Positions 41,637 to 54,944 are shown, numbered from the stretch's first letter. The stretch: 64,000 nt of DNA from Lasioglossum baleicum (GCF_051020765.1 NW_027469101.1:930001-994000); one strand, 5' to 3'. Numbers and translations are program-made. The notes: a model not told the origin generated them from the sequence alone.

Positions 41637-44214
41637 CCTGCAGATATACCCCCGGAATACCTGGTTCGACGCTCGGTATTTCCGAATATGTGAAGCTATT
41701 GACTTAGTCGTTCGTCTCTCACGGAAGGTAGTAAAGTTCTCGAGCGACTTGACTGTCGAACTTCAAATTCATGCATGAATTTAAGGTGTCGTGACTAAAT
41801 TGTATACTAATGTGTTTCCCGAAGCACGCAGCTATACTCTCGATACGGCGGGGTTGCTTCTCGGTCGTTAAGGCCATCGGTAAAGTGTTTGACCTTATAG
41901 CAATTAGTAACGTTCTCACACGGTGTTAAGCTATATTTTAATATTCACTCCGCGAATTAAGTTATCTATTCCCAAGACTGTCCAGGGGATTTACTCCAGG
42001 ATTACCTAATTTGACTGTGAGAATCGCAAAATTGGTGAAGCTAATGAACTATCTGTCCTACACACAAAAAGGGTGGTAACGTTCTCCAATGGATTTACTC
42101 ACGATTTTTCTATTCATATGTGTAAATATGGCGCCCGTCATTAAAATGCGTACTAATATGTTTCCCTGAACAGAAATATATATACTCGATATCGCAGGTT
42201 ATGTTCAAACAAGGTAAGGTATTCGAAAATAGAAGAAGTTTATATCAATTGATAATGTTCTCCGAGGGTTTGACTCTCTACTTTAATATACACACCGCGG
42301 ATTGATATGTCTATTGCCAATTGCTATCAGCGGATTTAATATTACTCTTATATGATAGCACTTGATATGATTCTTGGAATCACAGGATAGGTGAAGCAAT
42401 TGAACTTGCCGTTCGTCTCTCAAAGAAGGTGGTAACGTTCTCGAACGGTTTGCCGCCCAATCTCCTAATTGTTACATGATGTTAAGGTGCCCGTCACTGA
42501 TATGAAGACTAATGCCCTTCTCTGAACACGAGGTTATACTCTCGATTCCGCGGGTTAGGTCTTCTTCTGGACGGTAAGGTCTTCACCAAAACTTTTGACA
42601 TTATACCAATAGGTAACGTTCTATATGGGATAGACTGTGTACCTTAATATTTATACCGTGAATTATGATGTCCATTGCCAGTAAAGTACAGTTTTGTGTC
42701 TCTCGGCATGTCTGGTACGTCCTTTGGAAACACAGGACAGGTGAAACTGCTGACTTATACGTTCGACTCACACAGAAGGTGTCTACGATCTCAAATAGTT
42801 TGAACCTCGGGCTTCTAATTCCTGCATGAAATTAAGGTGCCGTCACGAAATTAAATACTAACATGATCCCCTGAACACGAAGTTATACTGTCGATCAAGC
42901 GAGTGAGGCTGGCGGATAGTATGGCCTGGGTAAAGTGTTTGACTTTATATCAATTGGCAAGGCTCAAAAACGGTTTCACGATCCACTTTACAATCCAAAC
43001 CGTGAATTAAGGTATGCATTGGCAATACTCTTGAGCGGATATACACCATCTATACCTGGTTTGACTCTCCGAATCACTGGATATATGAAGCTATTGATTA
43101 AGCATTTTTAATCTCGAGGATGATGGTAACGTCCTCGCACGGTTTGTCCCTCGATCGTCCTATTCATACAAGCAAATATGCTGTCCGTCTGCCAAAATGT
43201 GTACTATTCTGTTGCAGTGAACAATACGCAAGACAATCGCTACAGCGGGATAGGTCCACAAAGGAAAAGACTTCGGTAAAGAGTTTGACTCTATGCCAAT
43301 TAATAATGTTCTATAACGGCCTGATTCAGCACTTTACTATTTATACCGGGAGGTAGGTTGTATAACGCCAATGCTGTACAGCACACTTATTCCTGGAATA
43401 CCCCGCTAGACCCTCTGATTCACAGAATGTATTAAGCTATTGACTTAGCCATTTGAATCTCAACGAATGCGGTAACGTTCTTGAACCGTTTGCCTCTCGA
43501 TCTTCTAATCCATACACAAAATTAGGGTGCCCGTTGATAAAATGTAAACTAATGTGTCTCTCTGAACATGAAGTTATACCCTCGATCCTGCGGGTTAGCT
43601 TCTCAGATGGATAGGTTATCGGTGTAGTTTTTGATTCTGTATAAATGTGTATCGTTCTACAATAGTTGAACGGTCTGCTTTAATATTCAAACCGTGACTT
43701 AACGGACCTATGGCCAATACTGTTCAGCGGATTTACTCCCGGCATTTCTGATTTGGCTCTCGGAATCACAGGTGAGATGAAGCTATTGACTTAGCCGTTC
43801 GAATCTCAAAGAAGGTGGTAACTATCCCGATCGGTTTGGCCCTCAACATTCTAATTCATACATGAAGTTAAGGTGCCCGACACTCAAATGAATACCAATT
43901 TCTGTCTCTGAAAACGAAGATATATTCTTGATGACGTGGATGATGATCGCGGAAGGTAGCGCCATCGCTAAAACGATTGACTTTATGTCAATTGGTAACG
44001 TTATCAAATGGTGTTACGCTCTATTTTAATATTCAAACCGTTATCTCAGGTGTCTATTGCCAATACTGTTCGATCCATTTACTCCCGGAATACATAGTTT
44101 GACTCTCGGTATCACAGGGCAAGTGAACCTACTGACTTAGCTACGCGACTCGCAAAAATGGTGGTATTGATGTTGAATGGCCATACTCTCGATCTTCTTA
44201 TTCGTATCTGAAAT

Positions 44215-44405
44215 TAACGTGCATGTCACGAGAATGCAAAGTAATGTGTTTTTCTGGGCAGAAAGTTATTCCCCCGATGCGGCGGGTTAGTTTCGCGGTA
44301 GGTACGGTGTTACGCATAAAGTTTGACTCTATAGCAATGGGTCAAGTTCTACACACGCTTGGCGCTTTACCTTCACATTCATACCGCGAATAAAGATATC
44401 TATTG
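44215..44405 (-). repeat. Marker unit, direct partner of 22250-22450
   Basis: Shares AAAGTAATGTGTTT, CGCGGTAGGTA and TTGGCGCTTTACC with 22250-22450. Confidence 0.72.
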
Positions 44406-45325
44406 CCAATAGTGTACAGCTTGTTGAGTCTCGGAATGCCTGATTTGACTTTCGGAATTGCAGGATAGGTGAAGCTATTGACTTTGCCGTTCGTCACACA
44501 CAGAATATGATAACGTTCTCGAATGGTTTGACCTTCAATCTTCATATTCATAAGGACATTAATGTCCCCCTCACTAGAACGATCTGCTAGTTTCATACTC
44601 TGGACACGAAGTTATACCCTCGATGCAGCGGGTTATCTTCAGATGGTCTGGCCTTCGGTAAAATGTTTGACTCTATACCAATAATTATCGTTCAACAACC
44701 GTTCGACTTTGCACTATATTATATATACCGTGAAATAAGGTGTCTACTGGCAATACTATACTGCAGATTTACTCGCGGAATGCCTCATTTGACTCTAGGA
44801 ATCATAGGATAGGTGAAGCTATTGCCATAGCCGTTCGATTCTCAAATTGGGTGGTAACGATCTCGAACGGTTTGACACACGATCCTCTAATTCATATATC
44901 AAAATAAGGTATACCTCTGCTACAATGCCTACCAATTTCATTCCAAGGGCACTAAGCATGACACTCGCTAAATCGCGTTCTGTTCTAGGAAGGTAAAGTT
45001 TTCGGTAAAAAGAATAACACTGTACCAATTGGTAATGTTCTCCGACGGATTGACCTTCTACTTTAATATTCATACCCTGAATGAAGGTGTCTATTGTCAA
45101 TACTGACCAGCGGATATGATCTCGGAATAACTGCTTTGCCTTTCGGTATCACAAGTCGATTGACGGTATTAACTTAGCTATGCCACCTTCAATGAAGGTA
45201 GTTACGTCCTAGAACGGTTTGACTTTCGATTCTGCTACTCATAGAAGAAAGCAAGGTGTCTCTCTGCTAATATATCTACTTATATGTTTCCGTGAACATT
45301 AAGCAAGACACTACCTACAGGTGGC

Positions 45326-45340
45326 GGGGGGGGGGGGGGG
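45326..45340. repeat. Poly-G run (15) at a shortened unit
   Basis: Fifteen G in place of the text between CTACAG and TAAGGTGTC of inverted half A. About 20 bp later GGTAAAGAAT jumps to GTATACTAATTCTG, so the run sits in a rearranged unit. Confidence 0.9.
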
Positions 45341-46284
45341 TAAGGTGTCAGGTAAAGAATGTATACTAATTCTGCCCACTGAACAACTCGTTATGCACTC
45401 GATACAGCGGGATAGATCTTCGGAGGGTAAGATCTTCAGTAAACCGTTTGACTTTGTAGATATTAGTAACGTTCTCAAACGGCATGACGCTCTATTTTGA
45501 TATACAAACTGTGAATTGAGGTATCCATTGCCGATACTGTTCAGCGGACTTCCTCCTGGAATTCCAGGCTTGACTCTCGGAATCACGAATATAGTTGAAC
45601 CTATTGACGCAGACGTTCGACTATCGAAGAAGCTGGTATCGGACTCGATCGGTTTGACACATCGACCTTCTAATTCATGCTTGACATAAGGTTTCCCGTC
45701 ACTAAAATGAAAACTAATTTGCTTCTCGCGACGCTAAATTGTACTCTCGATACAGCGGGTTAGGTTCTCGGACAGCAAAGCCTTCAGTAAGAAGATTGAC
45801 CATATACAAATTGGAAGTGTTCACCGACAGTTTGACTGTCTAGCTGAATATTCACACCATTTGATTGAGCACGTTTATTTCCATCGCTCTTCAGATGATT
45901 TACTCAAGGTGAACCTGGCTTGACTCCCAGAATCACATGATAGGTGAAGCTATTGACTTAGCTGTGCGACTCTCAATGAAGCTGATAAAGTTTTGGAAAA
46001 GTTTGCATCTCGATCATCTTATTGATTCATGAAATTAAGGTGTCAGTCACTAAAATTTATACAAATCCGTCCCTGAGGACTCGAAGCTATAATCTTGGTA
46101 CAGCCGGTTAGATTCTAGGCAAGTGAGGTCCTCGGCAGAAAGTTCGACTGTATAGTAATATGTAACGTTCTACAGCAGTATGACTGTCTGCTTTGACATT
46201 TATACCGTGAATTAAGGTGACTATTGCCAATATTGTACTGTGCATTTGCTCCGGCAGTACCAGGTTTGACTCTCGCAGGCACAA

Positions 46285-46470
46285 GATAGGTGAAGCTACG
46301 GACTTTGCCGATCGACTATCGAAGAAGCTATTGTGTTAGCTGTTCGAATCTCAAGGAAGGTGGTCACGTTCTTGAGTGGTATGACCCTGGATATTCCAAT
46401 TCACACATGATATTAAGCAGTCCGTCACTAAATGGTGTACTAATTTTCTTCACTCAATACAAAGTTACAA
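46285..46470 (-). repeat. Marker unit with partial internal duplication, partner of 62455-62590
   Basis: The GAAGCTATTG...TTAGC.GTTCGA text of half B occurs twice in succession (second start GAAGCTATTGTGTTAGCTG), then AATCTCAAGGAAGGTGGTCA. The same duplicated arrangement is at 62455-62510, in the same orientation. Confidence 0.75.
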
Positions 46471-48662
46471 TCTAGATACAGCGGGCCATCTTCTCTGAAG
46501 CAAATGCCTTCGGTAGAAACCAATAGGAATAGTGCTTCAACTGTATGGCGGTCTGCATTAATATTCGAATCGTGAATTAAGGTTTCAATTGCCAACACTG
46601 TTCATTGCAATTACGCCAGCAATAACTGGTTTGACATTCGGAATCACATGATTGGTGAAACTACTAACAAAGCGGTCCGATTCTCAATTATGGTAGTAGC
46701 GTTCCTCGAACGGTTTTACATTCGATCATCAATTTCATGCATGAAATCAAGGAGCGCGCCTTTAATATGTCATCTTATATGTTTATACGAATACTAAGCC
46801 GGGCAGTCTCTACAGCGGGTTCGACAACACGGGAGGAGAGGCCTTCGGTAAAAAGTTTGACTGTATACCAATTAGCGACGATCTACAAAGGTTTAACTGT
46901 GCACTTCAATATTTATATCGCGAAATACGATATCTACTGCCATACTGTACTGCGGATTTCCTCTGGGAGTACCTGGATTGATTTTCGGAGTGACAGGAAA
47001 TGTGTAGCTATTGACGTAGCCGTTCGTCTCTTAACGATGCCGGTAACCCTCTCGAACGGTTTGACTCTTGATATTCTTATTCATAAGGAAATATGGTCAC
47101 AGTCGCTAAAATGTTTACCAATTTTATGCTCCGAACATATACTCTCGACGAGGCGGGTGAGGTTCGCGGAAGCTACGGCCTTCGGTAAAACGTTTGACTT
47201 CACTAAAATTGCTAATGCTTACAAACGGTTTGACGCTATAGTTCAACATTAAAACTGAGAATTCAGGTGTCTATTTACAACATTTTTCAGCGGATTTATT
47301 ACGGGAATATCTGGTTTCACAATTGGAATCACAGAATAGGTGATGCTATTGACTTAACCGTTCAAGTCACGAGGCAGATGGTAACATTCTCTAACAACTT
47401 GACTCACGATTTTAAATACTTATACATGAAAATGTGATGACGGTCTGCTAGAATATCTACTAATTTTTTCCGTGAATATTTAGCAGGGCACTCACTACAG
47501 CTGGATAGGCTGCTCTGAAGATAAAATCATCGGGAAAGTGATTGACTCTATATCAATAGGTAACGTTTTACAACGGTTCGATGCTCTACTTTAATACTAG
47601 AACAGGGAATTGTGGTGTCTATTGCATATCCTGTCCAGCGGATTTACTCCCGGATTATATGGTTCTGCCCTTGGAGCCACAGGATAGGTGAAGCTATTAA
47701 ATTTTCCGTTCGGCCCTCAAAGGGGTTGTTACGTACTCGATCGGTTTAACCATCGATATTCTAAATCATACACGAATTTACGGTGCCGTCGCTAAAATGT
47801 ATATTAATGTGTTTCTCTGAACAGGAATATATACTCTCGATACGGCAGGTTTGCTTCACGAAAGGTAAGGTCTTCGGTGAATCGTTAGACTTTTTACCAG
47901 TAGGTAACGTGGCACGACTGTGTGACACTGTACTTTAATACTCATGCCGTGAATTAAGGAATCTATTGCCAGTACTACCCAGCGGATTTACTCGTGGAAT
48001 GCCAGGCATGACTCTCGGAATCACAAGTATATGTGCAGCTCCTGACCTATCCGTTGGACCCTCGATGAAGCTGGTAACCCTCCTCGAACTGCTTGACGCT
48101 AGAGATTCTTATTGATACATGAAATTAACGTGTTCGTCTGATAAAATGTCTACTAATTCGTTCCTATGAACCCAAAACAAGACAAAAGATTACGTCGGCT
48201 TTCGTTCTCGGAATGTAGGGTATAGGTTAAAATGAAGGACTTCATACTAATTGGAAATGTTTACCGACGGTTAGACTTCCAACCTTAATATTTATGCCCA
48301 TAATTATTGTATCTATTTCCAATATTGCTCAGCGCATTTACAACTAAAATACATGGTCTGTTTCTCGCAATCACAGGATAGGAGAAGCTGTCTTCTTTGA
48401 CCTGGGGCTTTAAAGTAAGGTGGAATCGTTCTGCAACGGTATGACTTTCGACTTTGTTATTCATACATGAAACAAAGCTGCTCGTCCTCTGAAAATTCTA
48501 CCAATTAGTTTCCGCAGGCACTATGCATGATACACTATACAGCGGGATTCGTTCTAGATCGGTAAAGTATTCGGTAAATAGTATGACTATATAAAAATTG
48601 GTTATGTTCTCCAACGGATTGACACTCTTGTTTAATAGTCAAACCGTTGGTTAAGGTGCCTA

Positions 48663-48878
48663 TTGCGAATACTCTTCGGCGGAGTTACTCCTAGAATTGC
48701 AAGCATGACTCTCGGAACCACGGATATAGGTGAAGGTGTTGACTTAGCTGTTCGTCTCTCACAGGAGATGGTAATGTTCTCCAACAGTTTGTACCTCGAT
48801 CTTCGTATTCATACAGAAGTTATGCTCCCCGTCACTAAAATGGTGCTAATGCGTTTCCCTGAACACGAAGTTCGATAG
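48663..48878 (-). repeat. Marker unit, inverted partner of 29746-29960
   Basis: Reverse-complement match to 29746-29960. The shared text TAAAATGGTGCTAATGCGTTT is a joint variant of the usual TAAAATGTATACTAATTTG. Confidence 0.8.
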
Positions 48879-51414
48879 AGCGGATTGGCTTCTCGGACGG
48901 TAAGGCATCCGGTATAACGTTTGACCCTATAGCAATTAGTAACGTTCTCAAATGATTTGACGCTATATTTTAATACTCATACCTTGAATTAAGGAGTATA
49001 TCACCAATAATGTTCAGCGGATTTACTCCTGGAATACCAGGCTTTACTCTCGGAATCAAGGATAGGTGTAGCTTTTTACTTAATCGTTCGTTTCTCACAG
49101 AAGGTGGTAATATTCTCGAACGGTTTGACGGTCGAGCTTCTCAGCCATTCATAAAGTTAACGTTCCCGTCACTGAAATGTATACTAAACTGCTTCTGTGA
49201 ACACGTAGCTGTACTATGGACACGGCGTGTTAGCTTCTCGGACTGTAAGGCATTCGGTAATAGGTTTGACTTTGTTCCATCTTGTAACGTTCTCAAACGG
49301 TTTGTCTCTCAACTTTACCATTCAAACCGTGAATTAGGGTGTCAATTGCCAATTATGCTCAGCGGATTTACTCCCGGAATGCCTGGTATGACTCTCTGGA
49401 CGGCAGGATAAGTTAAGCTATTTGCTTCGCCGTTCAAATCTCAAAGATGGTGGAATCGTTCTCGAAATGCTTGGTCCTCCACCTTCTAATTCATACATGA
49501 AGCTAAGGTGCCTGTCACTTAAATCAATCCCAATTTCATTCTCTGAACAGGAACTAATGCTCTCTATGAAGTGGGAGTTGTTTGCGAAAGGTAAGAACGT
49601 TTGACATTATTGCAATTGTTAACGTTCTCTAACTGTGTCACGATCTATTTTTATATTGAAACTGTAAATGATGGTGACTCTTGCCAACACTGGCCCTCGC
49701 ATGCACTGCTGGAATACCTACCTGACACTTGGCGGTATCTCAGGGTAGGTGAAACTGTTCACTTAGCCGTTGATCCCTCACAGATGTTGACAACGTTCTC
49801 GAGCGGTTTGGCGCTCAATCATGTAATTCGTACATGACGTTAAGGTGCCATGCACTGAAATGAATACGATCTTTGGTCCCTGAACAGGAAGTCATATTCT
49901 CGAAACGGCAGGTTAGCTGCTCCGAAGGCAAGTCTATTGGTAAACTGTTTGACTTTGTACAAATTGGCAACGCTATAAAACGGTTTGACGCTCTACTTTA
50001 TTATTCATACCGCGAGTTATGGTGTCCATTGCCAAAACTGTTAACCGGGCTTACTCCCGGAATGACTGGTTGGACATTCGGAATCAGAGTATAGGAGAAG
50101 ATATTGACTAAGCCGTTCGACTCTCAAAGAAGGTTGTAACAAGCACGAACGACTTGACACACGATTTTCTAATTTATACATGATGTTACGGTGCCCGTCG
50201 CAGAAATAAAGACGGATTTCTTTCTCTGATCACGGAGATATAATATCGATACAGAGGGTCAGTTTTTCGGTGGGTAAGGTCTTCTGTAAAACGATTGACT
50301 TGGTAGGAACTTGTAACCATCTCAAACGGTTTGACTGTGTTCTTTAATATCTATACCCTCAAGTAGGGTGCCTAATGCCCATACTGAACAGCAGATTTAC
50401 TTGCGGAATACCTGACTTGACTCACGGAATCATGGGATAGGTTATGCTATTGGCATAGCCGTTTGAATTTCGAAGAAGGTGGAAACGTTTTCGAACGGTT
50501 TGACACTCGACGTTCGAATTCATTCATGAAGTAAAGGTGTCTGTCACTAATATTTAGAGTAATTTGTTCCACTGAACGCAATGTTATACTCTCAATACAG
50601 CGAGTTAGGTTCTCCGTAGGTAAAGCCAGTTGTAAAGTGTTTGACATTATTCCAATTGGCAATGCTCTCAGACGGCTTGACGCTCTTCCTTACCATTCAA
50701 ACCGTGAATTCATGTGTCTATTGGCAATCCAGTTAGCGGATTTATTCCATCAATACCAGGTTTGACTCTCAGAATCATGTGATAGGTGAAGCGATTGACT
50801 TAGCAGTTCGAATCTCACAGAAGGCGGCAACGTTCTCCAGCGGTTTCGCCATGAATCTTCAAATTCGTACATGAAGATAGCGTGCCCCTCACTAAAATTT
50901 ATACTGACTCGTCCCCCTTAACACGATGCTATACTCTAGATCCAGCGGGTTTGCTTTTCTAAGGGTAAGGTCCTCGGTAAATCGATTGACTATACAGCAA
51001 ATGGTATCGTTCTTAATCCAATTGACTCTCTTCATGAACATGAAAACCGTGAATTATGGTGTCTAATACCAATACTGATCAGCGGATTTACTCCAGGAAT
51101 TGCTGGTTTCATTCTCGTATTCGCAGAATAGGTAAAGCTCTTGACGTAGCCGTTCGTTTTTCACAGAAGGTGGCAACGTTCTCGAACAATTTGATCCCCG
51201 ATCTTTTAATTTATGCATGAAGTTGAGGTGCCCGTCAATGAAATGTATACCAATGTGTTTCCCTTAACAGTTAGCTATACTCTCGATAGGGCGGGCTAGC
51301 TTCTCGGATGATAAGACTTTCTGTAAAACGTTTGTCCTTATAGCAATAGGTAACGTTCTCAAATGGTTTGATGTTCTACATTATTACTATTCAAACCCTG
51401 AATTAAGGAGACTA

Positions 51415-51445
51415 TTGGCAATACCCTTCCATAAAGTTACCACCT
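51415..51445. other. Orientation switch 4 (- to +)
   Basis: Inverted text CTATTGGCAATACCCTTCC (to 51430) is followed by forward half B at GTTACCACCTTC. The few bases ATAAA between are ambiguous. Confidence 0.85.
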
Positions 51446-51908
51446 TCTTTTAGAATCGAACGACTGTGTCAATAGCTTCACCTGTAGTTGTGATTCCGGG
51501 AGACATGCCTGGTAATACAGGAGTAAATCTGCTGAACAGTATTGGCATTAGACGCATTAATTCTCTGTATGAACATTAAAGTAGAGCGTCAAACCGTTTG
51601 AGGGCATTACTAATTGGTGTAAAGTGTAACGTTTTACCGAAGGCCTTACCATCCGCGAACCATAGCGTCTTTATCGAAGGAATAAGTTCGTGTTCAGAGA
51701 ATGAAGTTAGTATTCATTTCTGGGATAGGCACGTTAACTTCATGCATGAATTAGAAGACGCTGGAGATAACATTACCAGCCTCTTTGACAGTCGAAAGGT
51801 TAAGTCAATGGCACCACCTACCCTGTGATTCCGCGAGCCAAACCAGGTATTCCGGGAGTAAATCCGCTGGGGAGTATTGGCAAGTGACACATTAACTCAC
51901 AGTAAGAA

Positions 51909-52170
51909 TGTTAATGTATGGAGTCATTCGGTCAGAGAACATTGCCAATTCGTATAAAGCCATACCTCTTACAGGATACCTTACCCTCGGAGAACCTAAC
52001 CAGCTGTAGCGTGTGTCCTGCTTGATGTTCGCGGAATCATATTAGTATACATTTTAGCGGACCGACACCACATATTTGTGTGCAAGTATCAGCATCAAGG
52101 GGCAAAGCGTTGGGGATCGTTACCGCCTTCCTGGAGAGCCGAACGGCTAAGCAAATAGCTACAACTCTAA
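51909..52170 (+). repeat. Subtype-3 satellite segment, near-copy of 53579-53844
   Basis: Shares long identical stretches with 53579-53844, for example GTGTGTCCTGCTTGATGTTC and GGCTAAGCAAATAGCT, well above the background similarity of units. Here the TATA-like motif is altered to GTGCAAGTATC. Confidence 0.82.
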
Positions 52171-53179
52171 TGTAATCTCGGGGTCTCAACCAGGTATGCC
52201 GGCAGTAAATCCGCTTAATAGTATAGGCAATAGGCACCTTAATTCACGGTTTTAATATTAAAGCAAAGCGTCACTCCATTTGATATCGATACGAATTGGT
52301 ATAGAGTAAAACCATTTACCGAAAGCCATACATACCAAGAATGAAACCAAATCTACCGAGAATATATCTTCGTTTTCAGTGAAATCCAATTCTATACATT
52401 TTAGTTACGGTCACCATAAGTTTATGAATGAAATGCAATATCGATCGTCAAACCATTCGGAATCGTGACCACCGTCTTTGATATTCGAACGGCTATACCA
52501 GTAGCCTCACCAGTCCTGTGATCCAAGTGCCAATCCAGGTATTTCAGGATTCAATCCGCTGTACATTATCGGCATTGGAAACCCTTCCTTCCGCTAAACA
52601 GACACACATTTGTACAACGATACTTATAGGTATTGTGTCTAACCTTTCACCGACTGCCGTACCTTCCGAGAAGCTAACCCGCTGTATCGAGTGAACAACT
52701 TCGTGGTCAGAGAAGCAAAACAGTACAGAGTTTGGTGACGAGCAGCTTAATTTTATCGATGTACCAGAAGATTGAGGGTGAAACTATTAGAGAACGTTAG
52801 CAAATTCTATGAGAGTCGTGCGGCTATGTCAATAGCTTCACCGACCATGTGATTCCGAGCTTCAAAGCTGGTAGTGACGATATCAATACTACAGTTGGGC
52901 GTCAAACCTCAGTTGGACGTTACATATTGATATAGTTCTATACCTTTACAGAAGGCCTTAACTCCTAAATCCTAACCCGTTGTAGGGAGTGTCTTGCTTA
53001 GTTTTCATGGAAAGAAATTATTAGGCACTTTAGCAGACGGACAATTAAATTGCATATATCAATAGGAAGACGGAGGGACAAATCGTTCGAGAACGTTACC
53101 CCCTATTTCGACAATGGCATGGCTAAGGCAGAAGCATCACAGATCATATCATTCCATGAGACAGTTGTGCCATTCCGGG

Positions 53180-53590
53180 AGTAATCTCGCTGAACAGTAT
53201 TGGCAGTAGACACCCAAATTCACCGTATGAATATAACAGAAGAGAGTCAATCCGTTGGAGGACAGTACCAATTCGTACTAAATCATTCTTTTTACTGAAA
53301 ACCGTACCTTCCGAGGACCTAACGCGCAGTACCGAGATAATAATTACGTTCCCATGGAAACAAATTAGTATGCATTTTAGTGACGTACACCTTAATTTCA
53401 TGCACGAATTAGAATGGCCACGGACAAATAGATCCACAACGTTACCACCTTCTTCGAGAGTCGAACTTCAAGATCAATAGCTACACCTATCTTCATATTC
53501 CGAAGGACAAACAAGGCATTACGACAGTCAAGCAGGGGTAAACATCTGGCACCGGACATCTTAATCCACGGTATGAATATTAATGTAGGG
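53180..53590 (+). repeat. Local segmental duplication, copy 1
   Basis: Two parts of this segment recur at 53860-54117: GTACCAATTCGTACTAAATC with ACCTAACGCGC, and AGCAGGGGTAAACATCTGGC with ACCGGACATCTTA. Copy 2 lacks the roughly 135 bp in between (53323-53458). Confidence 0.85.
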
Positions 53591-53844
53591 AGTCGTCCGG
53601 TCAGAGAACATTGCCAATTCGTATAAAGCCATACCTCTTACTGAATTCCTTACCTGCGGAGAACCTAACCAGCTGTAGCGTGTGTCCTGCTTGATGTTCG
53701 CGGAATCATATTAGTATACATTTTAGAGGACCGACACCACATGTTTGTGTATAAATATCAGCATCAGGAGGCAAAGCGTTCGGGATCGTTACCGCCTTCC
53801 CGGAGAGCCAAACGGCTAAGCAAATAGCTTCAACTATAATGTAA
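53579..53844 (+). repeat. Subtype-3 satellite segment, near-copy of 51909-52170
   Basis: Keeps TATAAATA (53750-53757). It ends in a deletion junction where AACTATAATGTAAAACGCTG joins two parts of half B. The same junction is present, inverted, near 22800-22830. Confidence 0.82.
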
Positions 53845-53859
53845 AACGCTGGACAGTAT

Positions 53860-54117
53860 TGGCAGTAGACATCCAAATTCACGGTATGAATATTAAAGAA
53901 GTGCGTCAGTTCGTCGAAGGGCAGTACCAATTCGTACTAAATCATTCTTTTCACTGAAAACCATATCCTCCGAGGACCTAACGCGCGAAGGCGAACTTCT
54001 AGATCAATAGCTACACCTATCCTCCTATTCCAAAGGACAAACATGGTATTCCGGGAATCAAGCAGGGGTAAACATCTGGCACCGGACATCTTATTCCACG
54101 GTATGAATATTAAGGTT
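53860..54117 (+). repeat. Local segmental duplication, copy 2 (with deletion)
   Basis: A shortened near-copy of 53180-53590. The deletion joint lies at about 53993, where ACCTAACGCGC runs directly into GAAGGCGAACTTCTAGATC. Confidence 0.85.
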
Positions 54118-54944
54118 AACCGCCATACCTTTGTAGAACTTTACCTATTGGTGTAGAGTCAAACTTTATACAGAAAACCTTACCTATCGCGGAACAAACA
54201 CGTCGTATCGAGAGTATGACTTTGTGCTCCGAGAAACACATTACTATACATTTTAGCGACGAGCACCATAATTTCATGCGTGGATTATCAGATAGAGGGT
54301 CAAACCGTTCGAGAAAGTTACATCCTTCTCTGTAAAATCGCACATATGATACAATAGCTTCACCTATCCTGTGGTTTGAGAGTCACACTAGGTATGCCAG
54401 GAGTATATCCCCAGAGGAGTATTGGCAATGGACACCATAATTCACGGAATCAATATTAAAGTAGTGCGTGAAACTGCATGAGAGCGTAACCAATTGGTAT
54501 ATAATCAAACGTTTTGCCGACGACCTTACCCTCTGAAAATCTAACCCGCTGAATTGAGGGTATAACGTCGTATTCATGGAAAGTAATTCGTATTCATTTG
54601 AGTGTCGGGCATCTTAGCAACATGTATGAATTAGAAGATTAAGGGCCAAAACCCTCGAAGACGTTGCCAACTTCTGTGAGAGACGAAAGGCTATGTCAGT
54701 AGCTTCACCTATCATGCGATTCCGAGAGAAAGTCAGGAACTCCGGGAGCGAATCCGCTGAACAGTACTGGCAATAGACACTCTAATTCCGGATTTTAATT
54801 TTAAGGTAGTGTGTCAAACCGCTTGAGATCGATACTAATTGCAATAAAGTCAAACGATTTACGGATGGCCATACCTTCCGAGAACGTATCACGCTGTATC
54901 GAGAGTCTCGTTTATTGCTAACGGAAACCAATTAGTAGATATTT

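Larger units (their letters stand above)
41625..51430 (-). repeat. 345-bp dimeric satellite, inverted block 4
   Basis: About 28 units in reverse orientation. The block starts at TGCCAATACTG and ends at TTGGCAATACCCTTCC, so its two ends lie at the same position in the monomer and the block is close to a whole number of units. The flanking forward units stop at GAAGAT (41624) and resume at TTACCACC just after 51430, which are only about 20-25 bp apart in an intact unit. A poly-G run with a shortened unit lies at 45326-45340. The longest open frame in the window (46737-47252, 171 codons) falls here and is only satellite sequence. Confidence 0.94.

Noticed and set aside
46515..46540. TAGGAATAGTG at about 46.5 kb, identical to the piggyBac terminal repeat
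   Set aside because: It falls at the normal satellite text CCAATAGGTAACGTTCTAC and is explained by a few substitutions. There is no partner repeat, TTAA pair or foreign sequence beside it.
46737..47252. 171-codon open frame, the longest in the window, as a possible gene
   Set aside because: It is ordinary inverted satellite sequence. The unit length of about 345 bp is a multiple of three, so frames can run through one to two units, and similar peptides recur in many units but are always broken by stops and indels. No conserved start or domain.
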